A stretch of 64,000 bases of DNA from Arthrobacter globiformis (GTDB lineage Bacteria; Actinomycetota; Actinomycetes; Actinomycetales; Micrococcaceae). The notes under the pieces are model-generated. The model searched no databases. It was not told the origin of the DNA and saw only the letters and a program-made list of their open reading frames with translations. Location of the stretch: contig NZ_QLNP01000003.1 in NCBI RefSeq assembly GCF_003261175.1, positions 1 to 64,000 on the forward strand. The letters run 5' to 3'. Shown piece after piece: positions 1 through 10,943 of this stretch; the first letter of the stretch is position 1; every line of letters starts with the position of its first letter. Both the position numbers and the translations under genes were made by a program.

Positions 1-60
1 CAATTTAATAAAAAATCGGTATCAACAAACTTGGCACACTATTGAGTTCTCAAACAACAG
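1..60 (-). promoter_or_regulatory. rRNA operon leader with boxA-like antitermination element, reading out of the window
   Basis: Read on the minus strand, this stretch carries TTGTTTGAGAACTCAATAGTG (plus-strand 37-57). That is the conserved boxA region of actinobacterial rRNA leaders (boxA core at 44-54), where the Nus antitermination complex assembles. It is followed by an AT-rich run toward position 1. No 16S sequence is reached inside the window, so the operon itself is an inference. Two good tandem promoters in the same orientation lie just upstream, which supports the reading. Confidence 0.75.
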
Positions 61-115
61 ACACACCCGGCACCACCCAAACCAACGTTCAGGATCGCTC
101 CGGAGCAACTTTTCA

Positions 116-144
116 AACTTACCCGCTCGCTTCATCCGAGTCAA
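116..144 (-). promoter_or_regulatory. rrn promoter, leader-proximal
   Basis: On the minus strand, TTGACT (139-144) is separated by exactly 17 nt from TAAGTT (116-121). This is a good match to the housekeeping sigma promoter and points into the boxA leader about 60 nt further on. It is the better of two tandem promoters upstream of the presumed rRNA operon. Confidence 0.7.
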
Positions 145-224
145 ATCAGCGGTTTCCGTCCGGCCCAGCCTGTTGGCTTCCGGATCACCTTGCCGACTCG
201 CTCCGGGGAGCGGCGCGGAAATAA

Positions 225-253
225 ACTCTACCACTACCCTGGCAGAATGCCAA
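225..253 (-). promoter_or_regulatory. rrn promoter, leader-distal
   Basis: On the minus strand, TTGGCA (248-253) is separated by 17 nt from TAGAGT (225-230). It is in tandem with the promoter at 116-144 and about 110 nt upstream of it. Multiple tandem promoters are usual for rRNA operons. It lies just past the hairpin that probably ends glgB transcription. Confidence 0.55.
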
Positions 254-272
254 CTGCACCGGAGCAACGAAG

Positions 273-310
273 AGGAGGGCCGGGAATCCCACGGGATTCC
301 GGGCCCTCCT
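273..310 (-). terminator. hairpin between glgB and the rrn promoters
   Basis: A 17-bp stem with one mismatch and a 4-nt loop (290-293) lies 100 nt beyond the glgB stop codon. It has no T-run on either side, so it resembles the GC-rich hairpins of actinobacteria rather than a textbook terminator. It would separate glgB read-through from the rrn promoters. The remaining bases 311-410 show no other feature. Confidence 0.55.
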
Positions 311-410
311 CCTAGCGAAACAACCACCCGGGTCTCCGGCCTCCGCCGGGTCTTAGACCGGCGGTCCGTCGGGACTTAGATGAACGCTCCGATGAGCGGT
401 GCGTCTGGAC

Positions 411-3400
411 TCAGGCGAGGGGCCCGCCGGGCAGAGCCGATTTTCCCGTACCGCCCTTCGGTGCAGCATCTTTCGGCTCAGCACTGTTCGGTTCAACGAC
501 TCGGGTCTCGGCGGGCCGGGTCTCAGCAGCCGTGGGCGCGGCGAAGACTGATTCAGCCTCGGTAACCTTGGCCTTGGCTGCGGCCGCCGAGGTGATCACG
601 CCGGACTCAGCCGGCTTGAAGTACGCGGCGCCCAGCGGAGGCAGCGTAACCGTAAGAGTCGCCGGCTGGCCGTCGATGCCCTCGTCCTCCGCGGTCAGCG
701 TGCCGCCGTTGAGGACGCCCGATCCGCCGTAGTCCTCGGAGTCTGTGTTCAGGACCTCGGTCCAAGCTCCGGCCGAGGGCACGCCCAGGGCGAACTCCTT
801 GTGCGGGCCGCCGGAGAAGTTGACGGCACAGACCAGCGGGTTGCCCTCGGTGTCCCAGCGGACAAAGGTCAGGACGTTGCGGTCGGCGTCGGCCCCGTTG
901 ATCCACTGGAACCCGCCGGGCTCGTTGTCCCGGGAGTACAGTGCCGGCGTGGACTTGTAGAGCTCGTTCAGTTCCTTGAGCAGCAGCTGAATGCCCTTGT
1001 GAGCCGGGATGTCTGCGAGCCACCAGTCGAGGCCGTGCTGTTCTGACCACTCGGCTTCCTGGCCGAATTCCGTGCCCATGAAGATCAGCTGCTTACCCGG
1101 GTGTGCCCACTGGTAGCCGAGGAAGGCGCGGAGGTTGGCCAGTTGCTGCCAGCGGTCGCCTGGCATCTTGCGGAGCATGGAGCCCTTGCCGTGGACTACC
1201 TCATCGTGGCTGATGGGCAGCAGGAAGTTCTCGGTGAAGGCATACACCAGGGAGAACGTGACCGTTCCGTGGTGCCACTTGCGGTTGACCGGGTCCTCGG
1301 AGGTGTACTTGAGCGAGTCGTGCATCCAGCCCATGTTCCACTTGAGTCCGAAGCCGAGGCCGCCTTGGCTGGTGGGCGCTGTGACGCCGGGGAAGGCGGT
1401 GGATTCCTCCGCGATCATCACGGCGCCGGGGTGGGTTTTGTAAACCGTGGCGTTGGTCTCCTGGAGGAACGAGATGGCCTCCAGGTTTTCGCGGCCGCCA
1501 AAGCGGTTGGGCTGCCACTGGCCGTCTTCCCGCGAGTAGTCCAGATACAGCATGGACGCGACGGCGTCCACGCGCAGGCCGTCGATGTGGAACTCTTCGA
1601 GCCAGTACAGCGCGTTGGCCACGAGGAAGTTCCGGACCTCGGTGCGGCCAAAGTCGAAGATCAGGGTGCCCCAGTCCGGGTGCTCGCCAAGGTTCGGGTC
1701 TGCGTGTTCGTAGAGCGGCTGCCCGTCAAACTGCGCCAGGGCCCAGTTGTCCTTCGGGAAGTGCGCCGGCACCCAGTCCAGGATCACGCCGATGCCGGCC
1801 TGGTGGAGCGAGTCCACCAGGAACCGGAATTCATCGGGATGCCCGAAACGGGAGGTGGGCGCATAGTAGGACGTGACCTGGTAGCCCCAGGAGCCGCCGA
1901 AGGGGTGCTCGGCCACGGGCATGAACTCGACGTGGCTGAACCCGAGCCACTTGACGTACTCGACGAGTTCCTTGGCCAGCTCGCGGTAGTTCAGGCCCAG
2001 GCGCCAGGATCCTAGGTGGACCTCGTAGACGCTCATGGGCGAGTTGTGCGGATCCCGGGCGGCGCGTTCCTTCATCCAGTCCGCGTCCTCGAACCGGTAG
2101 TGGGACTCGACAACCCTCGACGCGGTGAGCGGCGGCACCTCGGTGCCGAAGGCCAGCGGGTCGGCCTTCTCTACCCAGTAACCGCCCTTGGTTTTGATTT
2201 CGAACTTGTAGCAGGCGCCGGCCGGGACACCCGGGATGAACAGTTCCCAGACGCCCGAGGAACCGAGGGACCGCAGTGAGTTTTCCCGCCCGTCCCAGGC
2301 GTTGAAGTCGCCCTTGACCCGGACCGCTTCGGCGTTGGGCGCCCACACGGCAAAGGACACGCCGTCAACGTCGCCCATTGCGGACTTGTAGTGCTGCACG
2401 TGCGCGCCCAGCACGGTCCAGAGCTTTTCGTGGCGTCCTTCGCCGATCAGGTGCAGGTCCACTTCGCCCACGGTGGGGAGGTAGCGGTATGGATCGTCCG
2501 CGGTCACCGGCTCAGCGCCCTCGTACGTCACTTCAAGGCGGTAGTCCGGCACGTGACCGTGCTGCAGCGGCTCGAGCACCGCCACCCAGACGCCCTCGGC
2601 CTCGTGGGTCATGGGCACGGTTCCGGCCTGGGTCACCACGTTGACCGCTTCCGCGAGGTGCTTGACGGTGCGGATGGTCACGTGTCCGTAGTCGTCCAAA
2701 TGGGCACCAAGCACCGAGTGCGGGGCGTGGTGTTCACCGGCCGCGACGCGTGAGAGCGTGTGCGCGTCCACGTGCAACGGTGCGTGGGGGCTGTCGGTGT
2801 GTGCAGAGCCTGTCATGTTATTACCTTCCGCTGCTGCTCCGGCCGGTTCGCCGGAGCTTTTAGTGCTGAGGAGCCGCCTGGCCGCATTCACCGGAATGGC
2901 CAGCCAGCCCGGCCGGTTGCGCAACTCGTACACGACTTCGTAGAGCGCCTTGTCCAGCCACAATGCCACAAAGAGCGGCGAATTGCGGTCCACCGTTCCG
3001 GGAGTTACTTCCGCGTAGCCTGCCAGGAAGGCCTCGGTGCAGTCGTCCACCCAGGAGTCCGGGACGCGGACGTCCGGCTGCTCCCTTTCGGCGGCGCCCG
3101 CCGCGTAGTCAAAGGAGCGAAGCATGCCCGTCACGTCCCGGAGCGGGGCGTCGGGGAAGTTGCGCTCGGAGATCGGCCGGAGCGGCTCCCCCTCGAAGTC
3201 GAGGATGGCCCACCGGTCATGGCCGCCTTCGGCGCCGGGAACCTGGAGGATCTGGCCGAGGTGCAGGTCGCCGTGGATGCGCTGAAGCGCTCCGCCGGGG
3301 GTGCCTTCAAGCCGGCTGAGCAGGCTTTCCAGCGCTTCTTCGTAAGGCCCGACGGCGGGTCCCGCCTCCGCCCACATCTGACGCACGCGCTGGGCTACGC

Positions 3401-4280
3401 CGGGGGCAATGTCCCCGCCCGGAACCGCTTCGGCCGAAACACCCAGCGTTTCGGCGAGCCTGCGGTGGACAGTGGCCGTTGCATGGCCAAGGGCATGCGC
3501 CTCGGCCGTGAAGTCCACTCCCCCGGCCGCTGCGTCAACGGCGAGCCGCCACGCGTCCCGGCCGCCGGCCAGGAATTCGTGGGCCACTGCCAGTTCGCCC
3601 CGGGCTGGACCGCCTGAGGCAGTCTCATCCTGGCGAAGTTGAGCCTGCGGGTACCACTCGCCGGTGACCCAGCCCAGTGTGGCGGGGACCTCGGGGGTGC
3701 GGGCCGCGGACAGCGCGGCGCCGATCTCCACCTCCGGGTTTCGCCCGGCCGAAAGCACCCGGAAGAACTTCACGATGGCCGCGGAATCGCCGTCGTCCAC
3801 TATTACCGACGTGTTGGACTGTTCGCCTGACAGGACACGGACCGTCCCGGAGGCCTGCGGCAGCGGCTGCCCGCCCCCGGAAAGGTGGCCGCTGGCCGTG
3901 CCGGCGGCTTCCTCCGTCCGGATCAGGTCCAGCCAGGCGGCGATGAAGGCGGGGTCGTGGACGGCGTCGTAGACCCAGCGGTGCCCAAGTTCGGGATCGT
4001 CGCTCTCACCGATCAGGGCCCGCTCGGCGCCCGGCAGCGGCTGGCTGCGGTAGCTGAGCGGGATCTGGACGACGTCGGTGCGGGAGACGCCGTCGGCCGT
4101 TTTGGACTCGACGGAGGCAAGGAACACCTCCAGGCCGGCCTGGCCGGTGGGGTCATCCAGGACCAGGCCGCCCACCGGCGCCAGGGTGAAGTCCAGAGAC
4201 TTTACCGGGAACCACCTCTGGGCCGGAAGCCAGTCGCGGAGCAGGTGTTCGAGTGTGGGTGTCAGCGTTGTTTGGATCAT
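411..4280 (-). CDS. glgB: Maltokinase fused to 1,4-alpha-glucan branching enzyme
   Basis: A bifunctional protein of about 1289 residues in cytosolic alpha-glucan synthesis. Residues 1-470 are a maltokinase (Mak/Pep2): an N-terminal cap starting near QRWFPVKS, the catalytic loop HGDLHLGQ near 336 and the metal-binding DFEGEP near 361. From about 488 on it is GlgB, with CBM48 domains, then a GH13 barrel with nucleophile [10 protein letters not shown], acid EEST and SHDEVVHGK, then a beta domain. The Ala/Glu/Pro-rich tail of about 60 residues looks disordered. The ATG at 4280 is preferred over an in-frame TTG at 4292: it has GAGGGA in the end of treS and sits 1 nt past the treS stop. An internal ATG at 2816 has its own GGAAGG at 7-nt spacing, so free GlgB may also be made. 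Maltokinase makes maltose 1-phosphate for GlgE; GlgB branches the product. Confidence 0.93.
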   Translation of the reverse strand: MIQTTLTPTLEHLLRDWLPAQRWFPVKSLDFTLAPVGGLVLDDPTGQAGLEVFLASVESKTADGVSRTDVVQIPLSYRSQPLPGAERALIGESDDPELGHRWVYDAVHDPAFIAAWLDLIRTEEAAGTASGHLSGGGQPLPQASGTVRVLSGEQSNTSVIVDDGDSAAIVKFFRVLSAGRNPEVEIGAALSAARTPEVPATLGWVTGEWYPQAQLRQDETASGGPARGELAVAHEFLAGGRDAWRLAVDAAAGGVDFTAEAHALGHATATVHRRLAETLGVSAEAVPGGDIAPGVAQRVRQMWAEAGPAVGPYEEALESLLSRLEGTPGGALQRIHGDLHLGQILQVPGAEGGHDRWAILDFEGEPLRPISERNFPDAPLRDVTGMLRSFDYAAGAAEREQPDVRVPDSWVDDCTEAFLAGYAEVTPGTVDRNSPLFVALWLDKALYEVVYELRNRPGWLAIPVNAARRLLSTKSSGEPAGAAAEGNNMTGSAHTDSPHAPLHVDAHTLSRVAAGEHHAPHSVLGAHLDDYGHVTIRTVKHLAEAVNVVTQAGTVPMTHEAEGVWVAVLEPLQHGHVPDYRLEVTYEGAEPVTADDPYRYLPTVGEVDLHLIGEGRHEKLWTVLGAHVQHYKSAMGDVDGVSFAVWAPNAEAVRVKGDFNAWDGRENSLRSLGSSGVWELFIPGVPAGACYKFEIKTKGGYWVEKADPLAFGTEVPPLTASRVVESHYRFEDADWMKERAARDPHNSPMSVYEVHLGSWRLGLNYRELAKELVEYVKWLGFSHVEFMPVAEHPFGGSWGYQVTSYYAPTSRFGHPDEFRFLVDSLHQAGIGVILDWVPAHFPKDNWALAQFDGQPLYEHADPNLGEHPDWGTLIFDFGRTEVRNFLVANALYWLEEFHIDGLRVDAVASMLYLDYSREDGQWQPNRFGGRENLEAISFLQETNATVYKTHPGAVMIAEESTAFPGVTAPTSQGGLGFGLKWNMGWMHDSLKYTSEDPVNRKWHHGTVTFSLVYAFTENFLLPISHDEVVHGKGSMLRKMPGDRWQQLANLRAFLGYQWAHPGKQLIFMGTEFGQEAEWSEQHGLDWWLADIPAHKGIQLLLKELNELYKSTPALYSRDNEPGGFQWINGADADRNVLTFVRWDTEGNPLVCAVNFSGGPHKEFALGVPSAGAWTEVLNTDSEDYGGSGVLNGGTLTAEDEGIDGQPATLTVTLPPLGAAYFKPAESGVITSAAAAKAKVTEAESVFAAPTAAETRPAETRVVEPNSAEPKDAAPKGGTGKSALPGGPLA

Positions 4281-4281
4281 C

Positions 4282-6078
4282 TCATCCCTCAATCGACAGT
4301 ATCGGCATCGCTTGCGTAAAGGGTGAAGCTGGGTTGGAAGCAGAGGCCCGCACGCGCAGCCAGAAGAAGTCGTGGCTGCCCAGCGTCAGCGTCAGCTGGC
4401 CGTCGTCGCTGATGCCGGGGAACGGCTGGCCCCCGAAGACGTCCCGCAGACCCCGGCCGGAAAAGTCCGGAAGCCTCAGCGTGGAGGACACCGGGTGCTG
4501 GGAAAGGTTGAAAACGCACAGGATGGATTCGGCCGGCTCTCCCGCCGTGTTGCCCTCCGGCAGTTCGCGGAGATAGGCCAGCACCACCTCGTGGTCGGCC
4601 TGCACATGCCTGAACGCCCCGAGCCCGAACGCCGGATGGTTCTTCCGCACGCTGAGGATCTGCCGGGTCCAGCGCAGCAGCGAGCCGGAATGGGCGGCCT
4701 CGGCCTCCACGTTTGCCATGGCGTAGTTGTAGACCAGCGACTGGATCACGGGGAGGTACAGCTTGCCGGGATCGGCGTTGGAGAACCCGGCGTTGCGGTC
4801 GGGATTCCACTGCATGGGGGTGCGGACGGCGTCACGGTCCTCGAGCCAGATGTTGTCGCCCATCCCGATCTCGTCGCCGTAGTACAGGAACGGGCTGCCC
4901 GGCAGTGACAGCAGCAGGGCGTTGATCAGCTCGATTTCCGCCCTGGAGTTGTCCAGCAGCGGCGCCAGCCTGCGCCGGATGCCGATGTTGGCCCGCATGC
5001 GCGGGTCCGGTGCGTACCAGCCGAGCATAGCGGCCCGCTCATCGGCGGTGACCATTTCCAGCGTCAGCTCGTCGTGGTTGCGCAGGAATGTTCCCCACTG
5101 CGCACCTTCCGGGATGGCCGGGGTGTCGTGCATGGTCTCGATGATGGGGGCGGCCTTCTGGTCACGCAGTGCGTAGTAGAGCCGCGGCATGATCGGGAAG
5201 TGGAAGGCCATGTGGCATTCCGGTTCCTCCTCGGTTCCGAAGTACTCCACCACCTCGTTGGGCGGCTGGTTGGCCTCGGCAATGATGACCCGCCCGGGGT
5301 AGCTCTCGTCCACCATCTTCCGCAGCTTGCGCAGGAACTCGTGCGTCGCCGGCAGGTTTTCGCAGTTGGTCCCCTCCTCCTCAAACAGGTACGGGATGGC
5401 GTCCGCCCGGAACCCGTCGATCCCCTGGTCCAGCCAGAACCGCACGACGTCGAACACGGCGTCGATGACCTTCGGGTTTTCGAAGTTCAGGTCGGGCTGG
5501 TGGCTGAAGAACCGGTGCCAGAAAAACTGCCGCCGGATGGGGTCGAAGGTCCAGTTGGATTCCTCCGTGTCCACGAAGATGATGCGCGCGTCCTGGTATT
5601 TCTCGTCCGTGTCGCTCCACACGTAGAAGTCGCCGAAGGGACCGTCGGGGTCCTTCCTGGACTCCTGGAACCAGGGGTGCTGGTCCGAGGTGTGGTTCAG
5701 GGGGAGGTCGATGATGACCCGGACGCCTCGTGCATGCGCCTCGGCCACCAGCCGTTTGAAGTCGCTGATGGTGCCGAACTCGTCCAGGACGGAGTTGTAG
5801 TCCGAGATGTCATACCCGCCGTCCCGCAGGGGTGACTGGAAGAACGGCGGCAGCCACAGGCAGTCCACGCCCAGCCACTGCAGGTAGTCGAGCTTCTCGA
5901 TCAGCCCGTGGAAGTCGCCCGAACCGTCGCCGTTGGCGTCCGCAAAGCCCCGGACCAGCACTTCATAGAACACCGCTTTCCGGTACCACAGCGGATCATG
6001 CTGCAAACCCGGTGCATTGAGTTCAAACGTGCTCTTGGGGGTGAAGTGTTGGGTGGAGCCCTGCGGACTGAAACTCAC
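4282..6078 (-). CDS. treS: Trehalose synthase (maltose alpha-D-glucosyltransferase)
   Basis: GH13 enzyme of 598 residues that interconverts trehalose and maltose and feeds maltose to maltokinase. Visible motifs are the N-terminal [19 protein letters not shown], the nucleophile Asp226 in GFRADAIPY, the general acid Glu268 in IIAEANQ and HDE at 335-337. Length and order match the TreS family. The start is GTG with CGGAGG just upstream, inside the end of glgE. The glgE stop lies 7 nt before and mak/glgB begins 1 nt after, so the three genes read as one translationally tight operon. Unlike some TreS proteins it carries no maltokinase domain; that domain is on the GlgB fusion. Confidence 0.95.
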   Translation of the reverse strand: MSFSPQGSTQHFTPKSTFELNAPGLQHDPLWYRKAVFYEVLVRGFADANGDGSGDFHGLIEKLDYLQWLGVDCLWLPPFFQSPLRDGGYDISDYNSVLDEFGTISDFKRLVAEAHARGVRVIIDLPLNHTSDQHPWFQESRKDPDGPFGDFYVWSDTDEKYQDARIIFVDTEESNWTFDPIRRQFFWHRFFSHQPDLNFENPKVIDAVFDVVRFWLDQGIDGFRADAIPYLFEEEGTNCENLPATHEFLRKLRKMVDESYPGRVIIAEANQPPNEVVEYFGTEEEPECHMAFHFPIMPRLYYALRDQKAAPIIETMHDTPAIPEGAQWGTFLRNHDELTLEMVTADERAAMLGWYAPDPRMRANIGIRRRLAPLLDNSRAEIELINALLLSLPGSPFLYYGDEIGMGDNIWLEDRDAVRTPMQWNPDRNAGFSNADPGKLYLPVIQSLVYNYAMANVEAEAAHSGSLLRWTRQILSVRKNHPAFGLGAFRHVQADHEVVLAYLRELPEGNTAGEPAESILCVFNLSQHPVSSTLRLPDFSGRGLRDVFGGQPFPGISDDGQLTLTLGSHDFFWLRVRASASNPASPFTQAMPILSIEG

Positions 6079-6084
6079 TGGCGG

Positions 6085-8157
6085 CTACCTCCGGATGCTC
6101 AGGATGTGTGCAGGTTCAACATGTGCATCCAGCCTCACGTAGTTGTACTCGCCCCATTCCCAAGACTCGCCGGAGATGAGGTCATCCACCCAGAATCCGC
6201 CGTTCGGAGTGAGGTCTGCGGGGTCGAGCCCCAGCGCGGACAGATCCAGCGAGACCATGCCTTCCCTCGCACTGTGCGGGTCCACGTTGGCCACCACGAT
6301 GATGGTGTCCCTCGTGCCGTCCGGGAGGGTCTTGTGCTTGGAGTAGACCACCGTGGCGTCGTCAGTGGACTGGTGCACGGTGAGGTTCTGCTGGTCGCCC
6401 AGCGCGGGGTGGGCCTTGCGGATTTCGTTGAGCCTGGTCAGGTACGGCGCGAGGGTCCGGCCGGAGGCGGAGGCCGCTTCCCAGTCGCGGGCCTTGTACT
6501 CGAACTTCTCATTGTCGATGTACTCCTCGGCGCCGGGCCGGGCCACGTGCTCGTACAGTTCGTAACCGGCGTACACGCCCCACAGCGGGCTCGCGGTGGC
6601 TGCCAGGGCAGCACGGATCTTGAACGCCGCCGGCCCGCCGTACTGCAGGTACTCGGTGAGGATGTCCGGGGTGTTGACGAAGAAGTTGGGCCGGAAGAAG
6701 GCAGCCGACTCGCGGCTCACGTGGTGGAAGTACTCCTCGAGTTCCTTCTTGGTGTTGCGCCACGTGAAGTAGGTGTAGGACTGCTGGAAGCCTGCCCTGC
6801 CCAGCGCGTGCATCATGGCGGGGCGGGTGAAGGCCTCAGCCAGGAAGACGACGTCCGGGTCCTTCTTGTTCACCGTGCCGATGAGCCACTCCCAGAACCA
6901 CACCGGCTTGGTGTGCGGGTTGTCCACCCGGAAGATCTTCACGCCGTGGCTGACCCACAGCTCGACGATCCGCAGGATTTCCTTGGACAGGCCCTCGGGG
7001 TCGTTGTCGAAGTTGAGCGGGAAGATGTCCTGGTACTTCTTCGGCGGGTTCTCGGCATACGCGATGCTGCCGTCCACGCGGGTGGTGAACCATTCCGGGT
7101 GCTCGGTGACCCAGGGATGGTCGGGGGCGGCCTGGAGTGCCAGGTCGAGCGCCACTTCCAGATTCAGCTCATTCGCCCGCGCCACGAAGGCGTCGAAGTC
7201 CTCGAAGGTTCCGAGGTCGGGGTGGATGGCGTCGTGCCCGCCTTCCTTGGCGCCAATGGCCCACGGCGACCCGGGATCGTTCGGGCCGGCGATCAGCGTG
7301 TTGTTGGGGCCCTTGCGGTGCTGCACGCCGATCGGGTGGATCGGCGGCATGTAGATGACGTCGAAACCCATGCCGGCCACGGCATCCAGCCGTTTGGCCG
7401 CAGTCCGGAAGTTGCCGGACGTCCAGGCGCCCGTGCCGGGGTCGCGCACGGCGCCCTCGGAGCGCGGGAAGAACTCGTACCAGGACCCGCGGCCTGCGCG
7501 GTCCCGCTCAACGAGCAGGGGAAACGGTTCGGAGACGGTGACAAGCTCACGGATCGGCTCGCGCTCCACCACGCCGGCGACCTCCCGGCTGAAACCTGCG
7601 GCCAGGCGGTCCTCGGGTGAAAGGGAGGTGTCCGAAAGGATGGTGGCTGCCGAGCGCAGCGTCTGCCGGTCCGCATCGTCGCGGGCGGGTTCCTCGGCCG
7701 CCTCGGACAGCAGCGCGGCGCCCTCCGCAAGCATCAGCTCGACATCGATGCCCGCGTCCACCTTGACCTCGGCATTGTGGTGCCACGTGCCGTAGCGGTC
7801 GTGCCAGGCCTCGATGACGAACGACCAGTTCCCGGTGGATTCCGGGGTGAGCAGGCCTTCCCAGAGGTCGGTTCCCTTGCCGCGGTCACCGGATGGCGGC
7901 TGGAGCCGGACCCGCTGGCGCTCGTTGCCCTTGGGATCCAAGAGGACCGCGCTGACGCCCAATTGGTCGTGGCCCTCGCGGAAGGACCTGGCGCTGACCA
8001 CGATTCCTTCACCGGGCAGCGCCTTGGCCGGGAACTTCCCCCCTTCGACAACAGGCTGAACGTCCGTGATAGGGAAACGGCCAAACCGAAGGCCTTCCGT
8101 GACCGAAACTTTCGGCGTTTGCTTTGCTGGGGCACTGGTTCGCGTGTTAGTCGTCAC
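6085..8157 (-). CDS. glgE: Alpha-1,4-glucan:maltose-1-phosphate maltosyltransferase
   Basis: GH13_3 enzyme of 690 residues that transfers maltosyl units from alpha-maltose 1-phosphate to growing alpha-1,4-glucan. The N-terminal immunoglobulin-like domain (FGRFPITDVQPVVEGGKFPA) and a helical insertion (about 130-210) are typical. The barrel carries nucleophile Asp412 in FRVDNPHTKPVWFWEWL and acid Glu441 in FLAEAFTRP, which identify GlgE rather than an ordinary amylase. The start is GTG at 8157 with a poor Shine-Dalgarno, so the N-terminus is less certain. It is the first gene of glgE-treS-mak/glgB and is divergent from glgP. Confidence 0.95.
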   Translation of the reverse strand: MTTNTRTSAPAKQTPKVSVTEGLRFGRFPITDVQPVVEGGKFPAKALPGEGIVVSARSFREGHDQLGVSAVLLDPKGNERQRVRLQPPSGDRGKGTDLWEGLLTPESTGNWSFVIEAWHDRYGTWHHNAEVKVDAGIDVELMLAEGAALLSEAAEEPARDDADRQTLRSAATILSDTSLSPEDRLAAGFSREVAGVVEREPIRELVTVSEPFPLLVERDRAGRGSWYEFFPRSEGAVRDPGTGAWTSGNFRTAAKRLDAVAGMGFDVIYMPPIHPIGVQHRKGPNNTLIAGPNDPGSPWAIGAKEGGHDAIHPDLGTFEDFDAFVARANELNLEVALDLALQAAPDHPWVTEHPEWFTTRVDGSIAYAENPPKKYQDIFPLNFDNDPEGLSKEILRIVELWVSHGVKIFRVDNPHTKPVWFWEWLIGTVNKKDPDVVFLAEAFTRPAMMHALGRAGFQQSYTYFTWRNTKKELEEYFHHVSRESAAFFRPNFFVNTPDILTEYLQYGGPAAFKIRAALAATASPLWGVYAGYELYEHVARPGAEEYIDNEKFEYKARDWEAASASGRTLAPYLTRLNEIRKAHPALGDQQNLTVHQSTDDATVVYSKHKTLPDGTRDTIIVVANVDPHSAREGMVSLDLSALGLDPADLTPNGGFWVDDLISGESWEWGEYNYVRLDAHVEPAHILSIRR

Positions 8158-8288
8158 AAGCTCGACGTTAGCGAGAAATGGGGCGAATTGCTAAGCCTGC
8201 GAACTTAATTAGTGAAGCGATTCGTCATTTACCGGAAAGTAATCAAAAGCGGTTCCGGCCGTTCACCCGGTCGGTTAGTGTGGCGCAG
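8158..8288. promoter_or_regulatory. Divergent intergenic region glgE/glgP
   Basis: The 131 bp between two divergently read glucan genes must contain both promoters. It is locally AT-richer (around 8200-8240) than the surroundings. I find no convincing -35/-10 pair with a 17-nt spacer on either strand and no clear operator, so only the location is claimed. Confidence 0.4.
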
Positions 8289-10907
8289 GTGAAGGCAATC
8301 CGCAGATTTACCGTCCGTACCGTTCTTCCCGAGCCGATCCGGCCACTGGCCCGGTTGGCGACGAACCTCCGCTGGTCCTGGCACCGGCCCACCCGGGAGC
8401 TGTTCGAAAGCTTGAACCCGCGTGTCTGGGCACAGTGCGGCAACGACCCGGTCAGCTTCCTGGGCCTGGTGGGCCGTGAGGAGATGCACCGGCTCGCGAT
8501 CGACCAGGACGTGGTGGCCCGCGTCCAGGCGGCAGCGGCGGACCTGGACCGGTACCTGACGGAACCTCGCTGGTACCAGGGGCTGGGCAGCGACGCCCCC
8601 GCCTCAATCGCCTACTTCTCCCCCGAATTCGGCATCACCGAAGTCCTGCCGCAGTATTCCGGCGGCCTCGGCATCCTCGCCGGCGACCACCTCAAGGCCG
8701 CCTCCGACCTCGGCGTGCCGCTGATCGGCGTCGGCCTGCTCTACCAGGCCGGCTACTTCAAGCAGTCACTCTCCCGGGACGCCTGGCAGCAGGAGACCTA
8801 CCCGGTCATTGATCCCGACGGCCTGCCCCTGACCCTGCTGCGGGAGCCCGCCCCGGACGGGAACGGCAAGCCGCTGGAGATCTCACTGCCTTTGCCCAAC
8901 GGACGGTGCCTTCTGGCACACATCTGGCGTGCCGACGTCGGACGTGTCCCCCTCCTGCTGCTGGATTCCAACGTTCCCGGAAACGACGACGCCGCCCGCG
9001 GCATCACCGACCGCCTGTACGGCGGCGGCGGAGACCACCGGCTGCAGCAGGAACTGCTGCTCGGCATGGGCGGGGTCAAGGCGCTGCGCGCCTACCAGAA
9101 GCTCACCGGCACGCCCGCGCCCGAGGTGTTCCACACGAATGAGGGCCACGCCGGATTCCTCGGCGTCGAACGGATCCAGGAGCTGATGGCCGGCGAGCAG
9201 GCGCTCACCTTCGACGAGGCCCTCGCCGCCGGACGCTCGTCCACCGTGTTCACCACCCACACGCCCGTTCCCGCCGGCATCGACCGTTTCGAAGCCGCGC
9301 AGATCCAGCACTTCTTCGAAGCCGGGCTGGCACCGGACGTTCCCACCTCGCGGATCCTCGACCTGGGCCGCGAAAACTTCAGCGAAGGCAACCCCTTCGT
9401 GTTCAACATGGCCGTGATGGGCCTGCGCCTCGCACAGCGCGCCAACGGCGTTGCCAAGCTGCACGGTGAAGTCTCGCGCGGCATGTTCTCGGCGCTGTGG
9501 CCGGGATTCGACCACTCGGAGGTGCCCATCACCTCCGTGACCAACGGCGTGCACGTGCCCACCTGGGTGGATCCCCGGATCGCGAAGCTCGCCCGGGAGC
9601 GGTTCGGACCCGAAGCCGAGGTCATGGGCCGCTGGGACCTCGCCTACAACGTCTCCGACGCCGAGGTGTGGGCTCTCCGGCGCGAGATGCGCGTTTCACT
9701 GGTGGAGGATGTGCGGCGCCGGCTGCGGGCTGCGTGGAAGAAGCGCGGTGCGGCTGATGCCGAGCTGGCGTGGACGGACTCGGTGCTGGACCCGGACGTC
9801 CTGACCATCGGTTTCGCCCGGCGCGTGCCCACGTACAAGCGGCTGACCCTCATGCTGCGGGACCCCGAGCGCTTGAAGGCGCTCCTGCTGCACAAGGAAC
9901 ACCCCATCCAGCTGGTCATCGCCGGCAAGTCCCACCCTGCGGACGACGCCGGCAAGAAGATGATCCAGGACCTGGTCCGCTTCACGGACGATCCCGCCGT
10001 CCGGCACCGCATCGTCTTCCTGCCGAACTACGACATCGCCATGGCCCGCACGCTGTTCCCGGGCTGCGACGTCTGGCTGAACAACCCGCTGCGGCCGCTC
10101 GAAGCCTGCGGCACCTCCGGCATGAAGGCCGCCATCAATGGGTCCCTGAACCTGTCCGTCCTGGACGGCTGGTGGGATGAAATGTACGACGGCGAAAACG
10201 GCTGGGCGATCCCCACGGCCAATAACGGCGCGTCCGCCGATGAGCGCGACGACATCGAGGCCGCGGCGCTGTACGAGCTGCTCGAGACGCAGGTGGCGCC
10301 GCGGTTCTATGGCAACACCGTCTCCGAGGCGGCCGGCGCCGCAGGGCCGTCCGAGTCCGGCCACGAGAAGATCCCCACGCACTGGGTCTCCATGATCAAG
10401 CACACGCTGGCCCACCTGGGTCCGGCGGTCTCGGCGGAGCGGATGCTGCAGGACTACGTCAACGTCCTGTACCGGCCCGCGGCGGTTTCGGGACGCGAGG
10501 CGGTGGCAGGCTCCTACGCACAGGCCAAGGCGCTGGCGGCATGGGTCGCCAAGGTCCGCGCTGCCTGGCCCCAGCTGCACGTGGAGCACGTCGACTCGCT
10601 GGGCGTCTCCGAGGACCCGCAGATCGGTGACACCCTCCAGGTCCATGCCTACGTGGGACTGCACAACCTGTCCCCGCAGGACGTGGCGGTGGAGGTGGCC
10701 TACGGGCAGGCAGCCGAAAGCGACGAGCTGGCCAACGTGACCATGGTGGAACTGGAGGCCAAGGAGGAGCTCGGCAACGGCCGCTACCTCTTCGCCGGGT
10801 CCATCGTGATCGACCGCTCCGGATCCTTTGGCTACACCGTGCGGGTGCTCCCCAAGCACGACGCCCTCGCGTCCAGGGCCGAGCTGGGGCTGATCGTCAA
10901 CGCCTAG
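8289..10907 (+). CDS. glgP: Alpha-glucan (glycogen) phosphorylase
   Basis: GT35 phosphorylase of about 872 residues that releases glucose 1-phosphate from glycogen or maltodextrin. The N-terminal 110 residues are the DUF3417 domain seen in the bacterial alpha-glucan phosphorylase subgroup (RRFTVRTVLPEPIRPLA, NLRWSWH). The PLP lysine is K613 in GTSGMKAAING, followed by NLSVLDGWWDE. EFGITEVLPQYSGGLG and the TNGVHVPTW segment are also family hallmarks. I chose GTG 8289, because homologues begin with (M)KAIRRFTVRT. An upstream in-frame extension to 8178 has no family support. Confidence 0.93.
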   Translation: MKAIRRFTVRTVLPEPIRPLARLATNLRWSWHRPTRELFESLNPRVWAQCGNDPVSFLGLVGREEMHRLAIDQDVVARVQAAAADLDRYLTEPRWYQGLGSDAPASIAYFSPEFGITEVLPQYSGGLGILAGDHLKAASDLGVPLIGVGLLYQAGYFKQSLSRDAWQQETYPVIDPDGLPLTLLREPAPDGNGKPLEISLPLPNGRCLLAHIWRADVGRVPLLLLDSNVPGNDDAARGITDRLYGGGGDHRLQQELLLGMGGVKALRAYQKLTGTPAPEVFHTNEGHAGFLGVERIQELMAGEQALTFDEALAAGRSSTVFTTHTPVPAGIDRFEAAQIQHFFEAGLAPDVPTSRILDLGRENFSEGNPFVFNMAVMGLRLAQRANGVAKLHGEVSRGMFSALWPGFDHSEVPITSVTNGVHVPTWVDPRIAKLARERFGPEAEVMGRWDLAYNVSDAEVWALRREMRVSLVEDVRRRLRAAWKKRGAADAELAWTDSVLDPDVLTIGFARRVPTYKRLTLMLRDPERLKALLLHKEHPIQLVIAGKSHPADDAGKKMIQDLVRFTDDPAVRHRIVFLPNYDIAMARTLFPGCDVWLNNPLRPLEACGTSGMKAAINGSLNLSVLDGWWDEMYDGENGWAIPTANNGASADERDDIEAAALYELLETQVAPRFYGNTVSEAAGAAGPSESGHEKIPTHWVSMIKHTLAHLGPAVSAERMLQDYVNVLYRPAAVSGREAVAGSYAQAKALAAWVAKVRAAWPQLHVEHVDSLGVSEDPQIGDTLQVHAYVGLHNLSPQDVAVEVAYGQAAESDELANVTMVELEAKEELGNGRYLFAGSIVIDRSGSFGYTVRVLPKHDALASRAELGLIVNA

Positions 10908-10943
10908 TCCCTACCGTCTCCTGACGGCGTGGGCCCAGGCGGG

